Shown: piece by piece, positions 1 through 6,400 of the stretch
How the letters are laid out: every line of letters starts with the position of its first letter
Position numbering within the stretch: position 1 is the first letter of the stretch
NCBI GenBank assembly: GCA_007124395.1
Contig: SLFF01000410.1
Coordinates: forward strand, 1 to 6,683
Length of the DNA: 6,683 nt
Origin: Thermomicrobiaceae bacterium
Lineage (GTDB): Bacteria > Chloroflexota > Chloroflexia > Thermomicrobiales > Thermomicrobiaceae
Direction: 5' to 3'
Made by a program: the position numbers and the translations under genes
Notes under the pieces: model-generated
Database searches by the model: none
What the model saw: only the letters and a program-made list of their open reading frames with translations
Told to the model about the DNA's origin: nothing

Positions 1-479
1 ATCGAGCCTGCGAGACGGTGGGTGTCGATGAGGGGCGCATCGGCGTGCTGGGCGGCTCTTACGGTGGAATTCTCACCAACTGGCTGCTCGGGCACACGGA
101 CAGATTCCGGACCGCGATCACCATGCGGTCATGCACGAACTATGTCTCGATGTACGGCACCGACGACATCAGCTTCAACTCGAATGTCTATACCTTCGGG
201 GTCGACTATTTCGACGATCCAGAGCTCTACTGGCGACTGTCACCGATCACCTATGTGGAGCAGATGACCGCTCCGTTGCTGATCCTGCACAGCGAGGAAG
301 ACTATCGCTGCCCGATCGAGCAGGCCGAGCAGCTATTCATCTCGCTAAAGCGGCTCGGGCGAACGGTGGAGTTCGTGCGGTTTCCGAACGAGAGTCATGG
401 ACTCTCCAGAACCGGATCGCCCAGACGTCGAATAGAGCGACTGAAGAAGATCACCGAATGGTTCGGGCGCTGGCTCTAG
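1..479 (+). CDS. S9 family serine peptidase (acylaminoacyl-peptidase-like), C-terminal part, 5' truncated
   Basis: This is the alpha/beta-hydrolase end of a prolyl-oligopeptidase-family (S9, most like S9C) peptidase, which cleaves short peptides or N-acyl amino acids. The frame is open from base 3, so the gene begins outside the window; the GTG at 18 is internal. Counting from that GTG, the nucleophile is Ser14 in GVLGGSYGG (codon 57-59). The acid is Asp95 in LILHSEEDYRCP (codon 300-302) and the base is His127 in NESHGLSRTG (codon 396-398). The spacing and the NWLLGHTDRF segment after the nucleophile match S9C enzymes closely. The missing N-terminal part would normally be a beta-propeller. 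The protein ends normally with EWFGRWL and a TAG stop. It converges on the minus-strand CAP gene with a 48-base gap. Substrate and cellular location cannot be told from this fragment. Confidence 0.93.
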   Translation, partial: RACETVGVDEGRIGVLGGSYGGILTNWLLGHTDRFRTAITMRSCTNYVSMYGTDDISFNSNVYTFGVDYFDDPELYWRLSPITYVEQMTAPLLILHSEEDYRCPIEQAEQLFISLKRLGRTVEFVRFPNESHGLSRTGSPRRRIERLKKITEWFGRWL

Positions 480-493
480 ACTGCCAGCGCCCG
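464..493. terminator. Perfect 11-bp stem-loop between convergent genes (possible terminator)
   Basis: CGGGCGCTGGC (464-474) is the exact reverse complement of GCCAGCGCCCG (483-493), with the 8-base loop TCTAGACT. The stem covers the last codons and the TAG of the peptidase gene and sits in the gap before the convergent CAP gene stop. It is GC-rich and stable, but no T-run follows on either strand. It may therefore be a factor-assisted terminator, a 3'-end protecting hairpin, or a simple barrier between convergent transcripts rather than a classical intrinsic terminator. Confidence 0.5.
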
Positions 494-527
494 GGCGAAA
501 CTCAGTAGATTGCGCAGCGGCGTCACC

Positions 528-2291
528 TCAATTGGGTGGCGCTTCGTCATAGCGCCAGGCGTAGTAGTGACGTCCCACGTTGCCCATCTCCAGTTGCCAG
601 TCCGGGTCATTGCTCGGTGTGAACGTGAGCAATCGCCGCTGGAATGCCTGAACCAGTACCCAGGTCGGCTCACTGTCCACGTTCGTGTACACCCAGTAGG
701 GGTCGGTTATCGGATGGCCGACTGCGTACATCCAGTCGTAGTGGCCCGCGGTGGAGATCGAGTCCCAGAAGACATCGGCGACGTTGAAGCCAGTCTGATC
801 ATGGTAGTAGCCATACGTCACACCGGACGGGACATCACCATCATCGTGCAGTTCCCCGTTTGCCGTCAGCCAGCTGATGACAGGCTGTCCGGTGCGGGCT
901 GGTTCCTGATGGCCGCTGTTCATCGCCGAATGCTGACGAAGGCTCGCATAGGTCGGCGCTGATGAGTTGTTTGAAAGGTTGTCTCCGGCCAGGGCGATCT
1001 GTGCCGGCTCGTGCTGAATGAAGTCGTTGTCTCCAACCTGGATAACACCCCGGATCATGTCGCGTACCAGCAGGCCGTTGGTGACATACCAGGCGGAATC
1101 TGGATCAGCCGACGGGTCGTTGATCTCCATCCGACTCTTGTCGAAGTAAGCGACCTGACGCTCTTCACCGGGGGCGTCATAGTAGGTCTCTGTTCCGTTC
1201 AGGAACGTATCGGGTCCCCAGAGCCAGGATCGGTCGATCATATCCATCGCCACTGGCCCGTCGGCGTTTGCCCACGTTCTCTGGAACGGTTCATCGGTTG
1301 ATTTGAGACGCGCGGGAATCTCGATCTCGGGTTCCGGGGTTGCCGTCGGCTCCGGAGGTGCTGACGGGGGCGGAGATGAGCCACCATCGAGAGTCGGACG
1401 TGAGGTGTTGGATGAACCGGTGGTGAAACTCCAGGTATGCGTCGAGCGATCACCATCGGCCGTTGCTTCTACCTCCACCTGATAGGTGGTGTTGGCTTGA
1501 AGTGGATCGGTTGCCAGGATCATCATGGTGTTGCGACTCAGCCAGCCATCGCCAACGCCGGTGAGTGCCGAAACCTCACTGCCGTTGGCACTGAGCGTCG
1601 CCGAGTGGAACTGCACCGACCCGCCACCGTGATACTTCATCGTGATCGGATAGCCGACTGGATACGGTACATTGCTGAATGGGCTGGGGGCCGAACCCAG
1701 GTAGGAATGGCCGACGTTCGCCAGGCCATCGACCGGCCATGCCTGCCAGGCCGGTTCTGCGGTCTGGGAGAAGTTGCGGGTGCCGATCTTGATCGTTTCC
1801 ATACCGTCCACGACACCAAATCCGATATCGGTGTAGCGTGGATCGATCAGGGTCAACCGGTGATTGATGGTGGCGATCGACCAGTCGACCGTGGAGACCA
1901 TCGAGCCACTCAGGCCCACATTTTCGTTGATCGATCCTTCGTAGCCGAAGTATGCGGCACGATCTCTCATCGTTGCCCCGGTGAAGCCTGGGGCCCCGGG
2001 TGTCTGATTGTGCAGTCCCGGCATGTTGCCGCCGTTGCGGGCATAGTAGTCAGCATGTGACTGTGCCGCTGCCATCAGTGCGGAATCCATTTGCAGAGGG
2101 CCGACGCCCATCCAGGCACGGTAGGTGTTGATGCGATCGAGAGATTCCTGAAACTCTGCCTGGTTAGCCTGTGCATCGGAGGCAGGGGCTACCCACAGGT
2201 AGGCGGAGACGAGAAGTGCCGCAACGATACCGAACTGGATCAGGATGCCGAGCGGACTTCGCAATCGTGCCGTGATAACTGCTCGATTCAT
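528..2291 (-). CDS. Secreted CAP-domain (SCP/PR-1-like) protein with Chloroflexota-type C-terminal domain
   Basis: Numbering is for the ATG at 2291 (587 residues). I chose this start because AGGGAG lies 10 bases upstream. An in-frame ATG at 2327 would add 12 residues but has no visible ribosome binding site. Residues about 18-34 are hydrophobic after an Arg-rich start, and a DAQA site near residue 42 suggests signal peptidase I cleavage, so the protein is probably exported. Residues about 43-180 form a CAP domain: NTYRAWMGVGPL near the start, then His79, Glu123 in INENVG and His144 in TINHRLTLIDPRY, matching the His/Glu cavity residues of the family. Residues about 205-293 look like a beta-rich, Ig-like module ending TWSFTTGSS. 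A Pro-rich linker follows (about 306-326). Residues 328-581 carry WLWGP, YFDKSRMEI, WYVTNGLL, LTFTPSN and GNVGRHYYAWRY, an extracellular domain I recognise from Thermomicrobia and relatives but whose function I do not know. CAP proteins are variously reported as lipid-binding or hydrolytic; the activity here is undetermined. Confidence 0.88.
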   Translation of the reverse strand: MNRAVITARLRSPLGILIQFGIVAALLVSAYLWVAPASDAQANQAEFQESLDRINTYRAWMGVGPLQMDSALMAAAQSHADYYARNGGNMPGLHNQTPGAPGFTGATMRDRAAYFGYEGSINENVGLSGSMVSTVDWSIATINHRLTLIDPRYTDIGFGVVDGMETIKIGTRNFSQTAEPAWQAWPVDGLANVGHSYLGSAPSPFSNVPYPVGYPITMKYHGGGSVQFHSATLSANGSEVSALTGVGDGWLSRNTMMILATDPLQANTTYQVEVEATADGDRSTHTWSFTTGSSNTSRPTLDGGSSPPPSAPPEPTATPEPEIEIPARLKSTDEPFQRTWANADGPVAMDMIDRSWLWGPDTFLNGTETYYDAPGEERQVAYFDKSRMEINDPSADPDSAWYVTNGLLVRDMIRGVIQVGDNDFIQHEPAQIALAGDNLSNNSSAPTYASLRQHSAMNSGHQEPARTGQPVISWLTANGELHDDGDVPSGVTYGYYHDQTGFNVADVFWDSISTAGHYDWMYAVGHPITDPYWVYTNVDSEPTWVLVQAFQRRLLTFTPSNDPDWQLEMGNVGRHYYAWRYDEAPPN

Positions 2292-2301
2292 TCGATCGGT
2301 A

Positions 2302-2307
2302 CTCCCT
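2302..2307 (-). promoter_or_regulatory. Ribosome binding site supporting the 2291 start of the CAP gene
   Basis: On the minus strand this reads AGGGAG, followed by a 10-base spacer to the ATG at 2291. The longer in-frame start at 2327 is preceded by TTCATCCCAGCT, which has no Shine-Dalgarno match. This decides the start I report, with moderate certainty because the spacer is at the long end. Confidence 0.5.
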
Positions 2308-2378
2308 GTCGCACTGTTCCCGCGCATAGCTGGGATGAATTGATATAGACGATTCTTGCGCCGGAACTCCCCAATAGA

Positions 2379-2426
2379 CTATTCTCCCGGAACGATGTCT
2401 CGCTCTGATACTCCGTTCGAGAATAG
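2379..2426. repeat. Interrupted inverted repeat in the divergent intergenic region
   Basis: CTATTCTC (2379-2386) is the exact reverse complement of GAGAATAG (2419-2426). Inside it, GAAC (2390-2393) can also pair with GTTC (2415-2418), giving a 12-bp stem with a 3-base bulge and a loop of about 21 bases. It lies between the CAP gene and the GlsB-like gene, closer to the CAP gene, so it could be an operator for that gene. No T-run follows, so it is not an obvious terminator. Confidence 0.45.
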
Positions 2427-2434
2427 GTGAGATA

Positions 2435-2497
2435 CCTGATTCAGGCAGAGACCCAATCGTCCTGAAACGGGATAGTATCTTCTGAACCTGAATCAGG
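2435..2497. repeat. Three CCTGAWWCRGG elements at exact 26-bp steps (putative operator array)
   Basis: CCTGATTCAGG starts at 2435, CCTGAAACGGG at 2461 and CCTGAATCAGG at 2487. The outer two are perfect palindromes (5-bp arms around one base) and exact reverse complements of each other. The middle one matches the third copy at 9 of 11 positions. Starts are 26 bp apart, so the outer sites are 52 bp apart, about five helical turns and on one face of the DNA. A further CCTGA half-site starts at 2509. The array ends 84 bases before the GlsB-like start codon. That an unknown dimeric regulator binds here is inference. Confidence 0.55.
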
Positions 2498-2566
2498 GCT
2501 TAAACGCGCCTGATCGAATTCACGTTATACGCATACGATGAGTTGGTCGAACCGGTCCTGCGCAGT

Positions 2567-2572
2567 GGGGGG
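2567..2572 (+). promoter_or_regulatory. Ribosome binding site of the GlsB-like gene
   Basis: GGGGGG followed by AA lies 8 bases upstream of the ATG at 2581. This is a strong purine-rich match in the expected window and confirms the start. A possible -10 (TTATAC, 2525-2530) lies further upstream, but no convincing -35 accompanies it. Confidence 0.6.
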
Positions 2573-2580
2573 AAGACTCG

Positions 2581-2910
2581 ATGACCGCGGTACTTATTCT
2601 GCTTGCGATCCTTGTCGCCGTAGTTCTGGCGATCTGGATTACACTGGGTCTAATCAGTCTGGTGTTCACGCTGATCATTGCTGGTATCGTCGGATTCATA
2701 GCTGATCAGATCGTTCCCGGGAAATTGCCGTACGGGTTGCTCGGTGCCGTTGTCGCGGGCCTGGTAGGTAGCTGGCTCGGCGGCTGGATACTGGGCGGCT
2801 TCGGGCCATCGCTGGGTGGAATCGCGATCATACCGGCGCTAATCGGCGCAATCGTCCTGTCATTCCTGGTGGAGTTCTTCTGGGTTCAGTCCCGGGGACG
2901 CAAGCTCTAG
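2581..2910 (+). CDS. GlsB/YeaQ/YmgE-family small membrane protein
   Basis: A 109-residue, very hydrophobic protein. The family core runs from about residue 24 to 100: a helix ending GFIADQIVPGK, then a Gly-rich helix (GLLGAVVAGLVGSWLGGWILGG), then a last helix IIPALIGAIVLSFL. The motif of a helix end with I-x-P-G-K followed by small-residue-rich helices is typical of the transglycosylase-associated/GlsB family. Usual members are about 80-90 residues; here an extra N-terminal helix (about 3-20) makes four predicted membrane segments. The family is linked to general or envelope stress in several bacteria, but its biochemical role is not settled. The gene stands alone, transcribed away from the CAP gene, with the CCTGA array upstream. 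No terminator is evident after it; a CCGG-GTTG-CCGG hairpin at 2914-2925 is weak and lacks a T-run. Confidence 0.85.
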   Translation: MTAVLILLAILVAVVLAIWITLGLISLVFTLIIAGIVGFIADQIVPGKLPYGLLGAVVAGLVGSWLGGWILGGFGPSLGGIAIIPALIGAIVLSFLVEFFWVQSRGRKL

Positions 2911-2931
2911 GCGCCGGGTTGCCGGGCTTCG

Positions 2932-2960
2932 TTGACGTTGTTACGACAAGTTGGTAACGT
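2932..2960 (+). promoter_or_regulatory. Candidate sigma-70 type promoter for the ileS leader
   Basis: TTGACG (2932-2937) and TAACGT (2955-2960) are separated by exactly 17 bases. The -35 matches TTGACA at 5 of 6 positions. The -10 fits TAnnnT, keeping the most important bases. A start site near 2967 would put the transcript start just before the T-box Stem I, where it should be. This is prediction from sequence alone. Confidence 0.55.
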
Positions 2961-2989
2961 ATCGGCTGGACAATTCGAGAAATGGCGTT

Positions 2990-3272
2990 AGACGGAACCA
3001 GGTGCGCGTTGGCCCCGCTCAGCGACTCCGGGGCAGGTGGAAGCCGGAGGCAATCGGACCGATGTGGCAGATCATTCCGGAGCCGTTGTCAGAAATGATG
3101 ACTCGTTCATCAGAGTAGAGACGACCGGGAGCCGCCCGATACCGCGGCCGGGACAGTTCTGACCATGATTCATTCCGGATGACACTGTCCCAGGAGTGAG
3201 CCTGTTTACAGGCTAACTGAGGTGGTACCGCGGGTAACCCCGTCCTCTTTATCGAGGGCGGGGTATTTGTTT
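2990..3272 (+). promoter_or_regulatory. T-box riboswitch leader of ileS (tRNA-Ile sensing)
   Basis: A transcription-attenuating leader that senses uncharged tRNA. The T-box core GAGGTGGTACCGCG (3219-3232) is nearly consensus. It folds as an antiterminator: GAGG (3219-3222) with CCTC (3244-3247), a 7-base bulge TGGTACC (3223-3229) whose TGGT can pair with the tRNA ACCA end, then GCGGG (3230-3234) with CCCGT (3239-3243) around TAAC. Upstream is a Stem I with base helix CGGAA (2993-2997)/TTCCG (3075-3079). Its distal arm is CTCCGG (3026-3031)/CCGGAG (3044-3049), preceded by AGCGA and with a GGTGGAAG-containing loop, like the classic AG-bulge/T-loop apex. The candidate specifier is ATC (3071-3073, Ile), followed by an A and the base helix. 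Further hairpins: TGATGA/TCATCA (3096-3112), CGGG/CCCG (3126-3138), GGGACAGT/ACTGTCCC (3150-3191) and AGCCTG/CAGGCT (3199-3214). The T-box call is secure; the specifier assignment is probable. Confidence 0.93.
3237..3272 (+). terminator. Intrinsic terminator of the T-box leader
   Basis: CCCCGTCCTC (3238-3247) pairs with GAGGGCGGGG (3254-3263) over 10 bp including one G-T wobble, with loop TTTATC, and an outer A-T pair (3237/3264) is possible. It is followed by the T-rich stretch TATTTGTTT. Its 5' arm contains the bases used in the antiterminator (3239-3247), so the two folds are mutually exclusive. With charged tRNA-Ile this hairpin should form and stop transcription before ileS. Confidence 0.9.
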
Positions 3273-3295
3273 GTCTGCATATTCTGAAGCAACGC

Positions 3296-3363
3296 GGGCG
3301 CACACGGGGTGCGCCCCTACCGAGAAGATTGAATGCCGGTAGGGGAGGACCCTGTGTCCTCCC
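3296..3363. repeat. REP-doublet-like nested inverted repeat between T-box and ileS
   Basis: Two 27-base arms, 3296-3322 and 3337-3363, are inverted copies of each other matching at 22 of 27 positions, around the spacer AGAAGATTGAATGC. Each arm is also a hairpin with an 8-bp stem and 5-base loop: GGGCGCAC/GTGCGCCC (3296-3316) and GGGAGGAC/GTCCTCCC (3343-3363). Two of the differences between arms are compensated within the stems. The inner ends CCCCTACCG (3314-3322) and CGGTAGGGG (3337-3345) are perfect complements, so a single central stem is an alternative fold. The GTAGGGG-start hairpin resembles dispersed intergenic REP-type repeats; whether it recurs in this genome cannot be seen here. It lies downstream of the terminator, so it is in the ileS 5' UTR of read-through transcripts. 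Confidence 0.75.
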
Positions 3364-3398
3364 GGTTTCGAGCTAGTGAAGGCACGCGTTTCAACAGC

Positions 3399-3404
3399 GA
3401 GGAG
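3399..3404 (+). promoter_or_regulatory. Ribosome binding site of ileS
   Basis: GAGGAG lies 10 bases upstream of the ATG at 3415 and is a good Shine-Dalgarno match. No alternative in-frame start is needed, since the protein begins right at the family's N-terminus. Confidence 0.7.
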
Positions 3405-3414
3405 ATTCTGAGAA

Positions 3415-6400
3415 ATGTTCAAGTCCGTATCGTCCAGGGTCGATTTTCCGGTCGAAGAACGCAAGACGCTCGATTGGTGGTATCGAGAGGGGATCGTCGA
3501 TAAGTACCTGACCCGGAACGACGACTCCGATAAGAAGTGGTCGTTCATCGACGGGCCGATCACCGCCAACAATCCGATGGGAGTCCACCACGCCTGGGGT
3601 CGGGCCTACAAGGACTTTTACCAGCGCTACCACACCATGCTCGGATTCAAGCAGCGCTATCAGAACGGCTTCGATTGTCAGGGTCTCTGGGTCGAGGTCG
3701 AGGTCGAGAAAGAGCTTGGCTTCAACTCCAAGCAGGATATCGAGAACTACGGTATCGATGAGTTCGTTCAGCGCTGTAAAGAGCGGGTCTATAAGTACGC
3801 TCACATCCAGACCGAGCAGACCAAGCGCCTGGGCAACTTCATGGACTGGGACAACTCCTACTTCACGATGTCCGACGAGAACAACTACACCATCTGGCAC
3901 TTTCTGAAGGTCTGCCACGAACGCGACTTGATCTATCGGGGTGAAGACGTCATGCCCTGGTGTCCTCGTTGTGAAACCGGTATCTCCGAGATGGAGGCGA
4001 CTGAGGGCTACCAGGATCTGGTTCACCGCAGCGTTTATCTGCTGTTTCCGCTGGTGGACCGCGAGAATGAGCACCTGATGGTCTGGACCACGACTCCCTG
4101 GACGCTCGCTGCTAACGTCGCCGCGGCCGTTCATCCGGATCTCGACTACGTAAAGGTGCAACAGGACGAGAAGATCATCTATGTTGCCAAAGAAGCTGCC
4201 CAGACGGCGATTCGTGGCGATCATGAGGTCCTTAGCGAGATCAAGGGCAAGGAGATGCTCGGCTGGGCCTATCAGGGACCATTCGACGAACTTCCCGCCG
4301 AGCAGTCGGTGACGCACAAGGTGATTTCCTGGGATGAGGTCTCCGCCGCTGAGGGTACTGGCATCGTTCACATTGCGCCGGGCGCCGGTCGTGAGGACTT
4401 TGGCCTGTCGAAAGAGCACGGGCTGGATATCGTTGCTCCACTGAATGAGAATGGCACCTACCGGGACGGCTTCGACTGGCTCACCGGACAGTATGTCCAT
4501 GATGTCGCCAAGCCAATCATCCGCAGCCTTCGAGACAAAGGCATCCTCTACCACGATTACGATTACAAGCATCGCTACCCCACCTGCTGGCGCTGCAAGA
4601 CCGATCTGGTCTTTCGCCTGGTGGAGGAGTGGTTCATTGCCGTCGATCCGTGGCGGGAGCAGATCCAGGATTCCGCACGCCAGGTCCAGTGGATCCCGGA
4701 GTTCGGGCTCGATCGTGAGCTGGACTGGCTCCGCAACATGGACGACTGGATGATCTCCAAGAAGCGCTACTGGGGTCTGGCGTTGCCGATCTGGGTCTGC
4801 GATTCCTGCGAGCACTTCGACGTGGTTGGCAGCGAGACCGAGCTACAGGAACGGGCAATCGAGGGCTGGGACGAATTCTCCGGTCATTCACCACACCGGC
4901 CGTGGGTCGATAAGGTGAAGATCGCCTGTTCGAAATGTGGCGACAAAGCATCCCGGATTCCTGATGTCGGGAACCCGTGGCTCGATGCCGGTGTGGTGCC
5001 GTTCTCCACGCTCGAATACCGGCACGACCGCGAGTACTGGGAAGAGTGGTATCCGGCTGATTTCATCACCGAGTCCTTCCCCGGTCAGTTCCGTAACTGG
5101 TTCTACTCCATGCTCGCTCAGGGCACCGTTCTGGAAGGCAATTCACCGTTCAAGACGGTCCTCGGCTTCGCCCTCATGCGGGACGAAAAAGGCCAGGAGA
5201 TGCACAAGAGTAAGGGCAACTCGATCGAGTTCAACGAGGGCGCCGATATCATGGGTGTCGACGTCATGCGCTGGCTCTATCTGAAGCACAACCCGGCGGC
5301 GAACCTGAACTTCGGCTACAAGCTGGGTGATGAAGTCCGCCGCCAGTTCCTGCTTCCGCTCTGGAACTCTTACGCCTTCTTTGCCAACTACGCCGCGCTG
5401 GACGGGTTCGATCCGAATGAGCACGATATCCCGATCGAGCAGCGCACGCAGATCGACCGCTGGATCATCTCCCGACTGCAGGAAGTGATTCGGACAGTCC
5501 GCGAGCGCATCTCCGCCTACGATTCGCTCGGTGCAGCCCGGACGATCGAGAATTTCGTGGTCGATGAACTGTCACAGTGGTACATCCGTCGCAACCGTCG
5601 TCGTTTCTGGAAGACCGAGAGCGATCAGGACAAGATTGCGGCCTATCTGACACTGCACGAAGTGCTGGTGGATACCACGAAGATGCTTGCGCCGTTCATG
5701 CCGTATGTCACCGAGACGATGTACGAGAACCTGGTCCGCACTGTGAATCCGAACGCACCGCTCTCGGTTCATCTGGATGACTATCCGATGGTCGATGAGT
5801 CGAAGATCGATGCCGAACTTACCCGGGACATGTCCGCCCTGATCAACGTCGTCGGACTCGGTCGTGCCGCCCGGAGCAAGGCCAACGTCAAGGTTCGGCA
5901 GCCACTCGGACGCGTGCTGGCCGGTGTTCGCCAGGGTTCCGCGCTGGAGGCGGTCGATCGAATGCAGGCGCAACTCCTGGAAGAGCTCAACGTCAAGGCG
6001 TTCGAGATCATCGAAAATCCGGATGAGTACGTCAGCTACAGTGTTCGGCCCAACTTCGAAGTGCTTGGCCCGAAGTACGGCAGCCAGGTCAATGCAGTTC
6101 GCGCCGAGATCATGAAGCTCGATCCGTCCCGACTGGCGCAACTCAAGCGCACCGGTCGTCCGGCGGAGATCACCGTCGATGGTGAAACCGTCGAACTGAT
6201 GGCCGATGAATACCTGGTTGACGTCACCGATCGCGAAGGCTTCAGTGTTGTCGAGGATCGGGACTACATCGTGGCGCTCGACCTGGAAATCACCCCTGAG
6301 CTGGAGCGCGAAGGTATGGCTCGGGACTTTGTTCGTGGCGTACAGGATGCTCGCAAGCGGGCCGAGCTGCAGATCGAGGACACGATCAACACCGTGTATC

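Noticed and set aside
1437..2060. A 207-codon plus-strand frame (and a 150-codon one at 510-962) opposite the CAP gene
   Set aside because: The minus-strand frame has a signal peptide, CAP motifs and a known C-terminal domain; the plus-strand translations show none of these.
2339..2346. Possible -10 element (TATATC on the minus strand) for the CAP gene
   Set aside because: No acceptable -35 sits 16-18 bases upstream; AT-rich chance match cannot be excluded.
2389..2417. Possible ECF-sigma promoter (GGAAC followed by CGTT)
   Set aside because: The spacer between the two motifs is 20 bases, longer than the 16-17 usually seen, and no gene starts at a sensible distance.
2435..2497. CRISPR-like spacing of the 26-bp-spaced repeats
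   Set aside because: The repeated unit is only 11 bases and palindromic, with 15-base intervals and three copies; this fits operators, not a CRISPR array.
3019..3572. Two short minus-strand frames covering the T-box and REP-like element
   Set aside because: They run across structured RNA elements and the start of ileS, and their translations look random.
3391..4815. A 474-codon open frame on the minus strand opposite ileS
   Set aside because: It is antisense to the catalytic core of ileS, which has unmistakable family motifs. Its protein is rich in Val/Leu/Asp of the kind produced by complementing GC-biased codons, and I recognise no domain.
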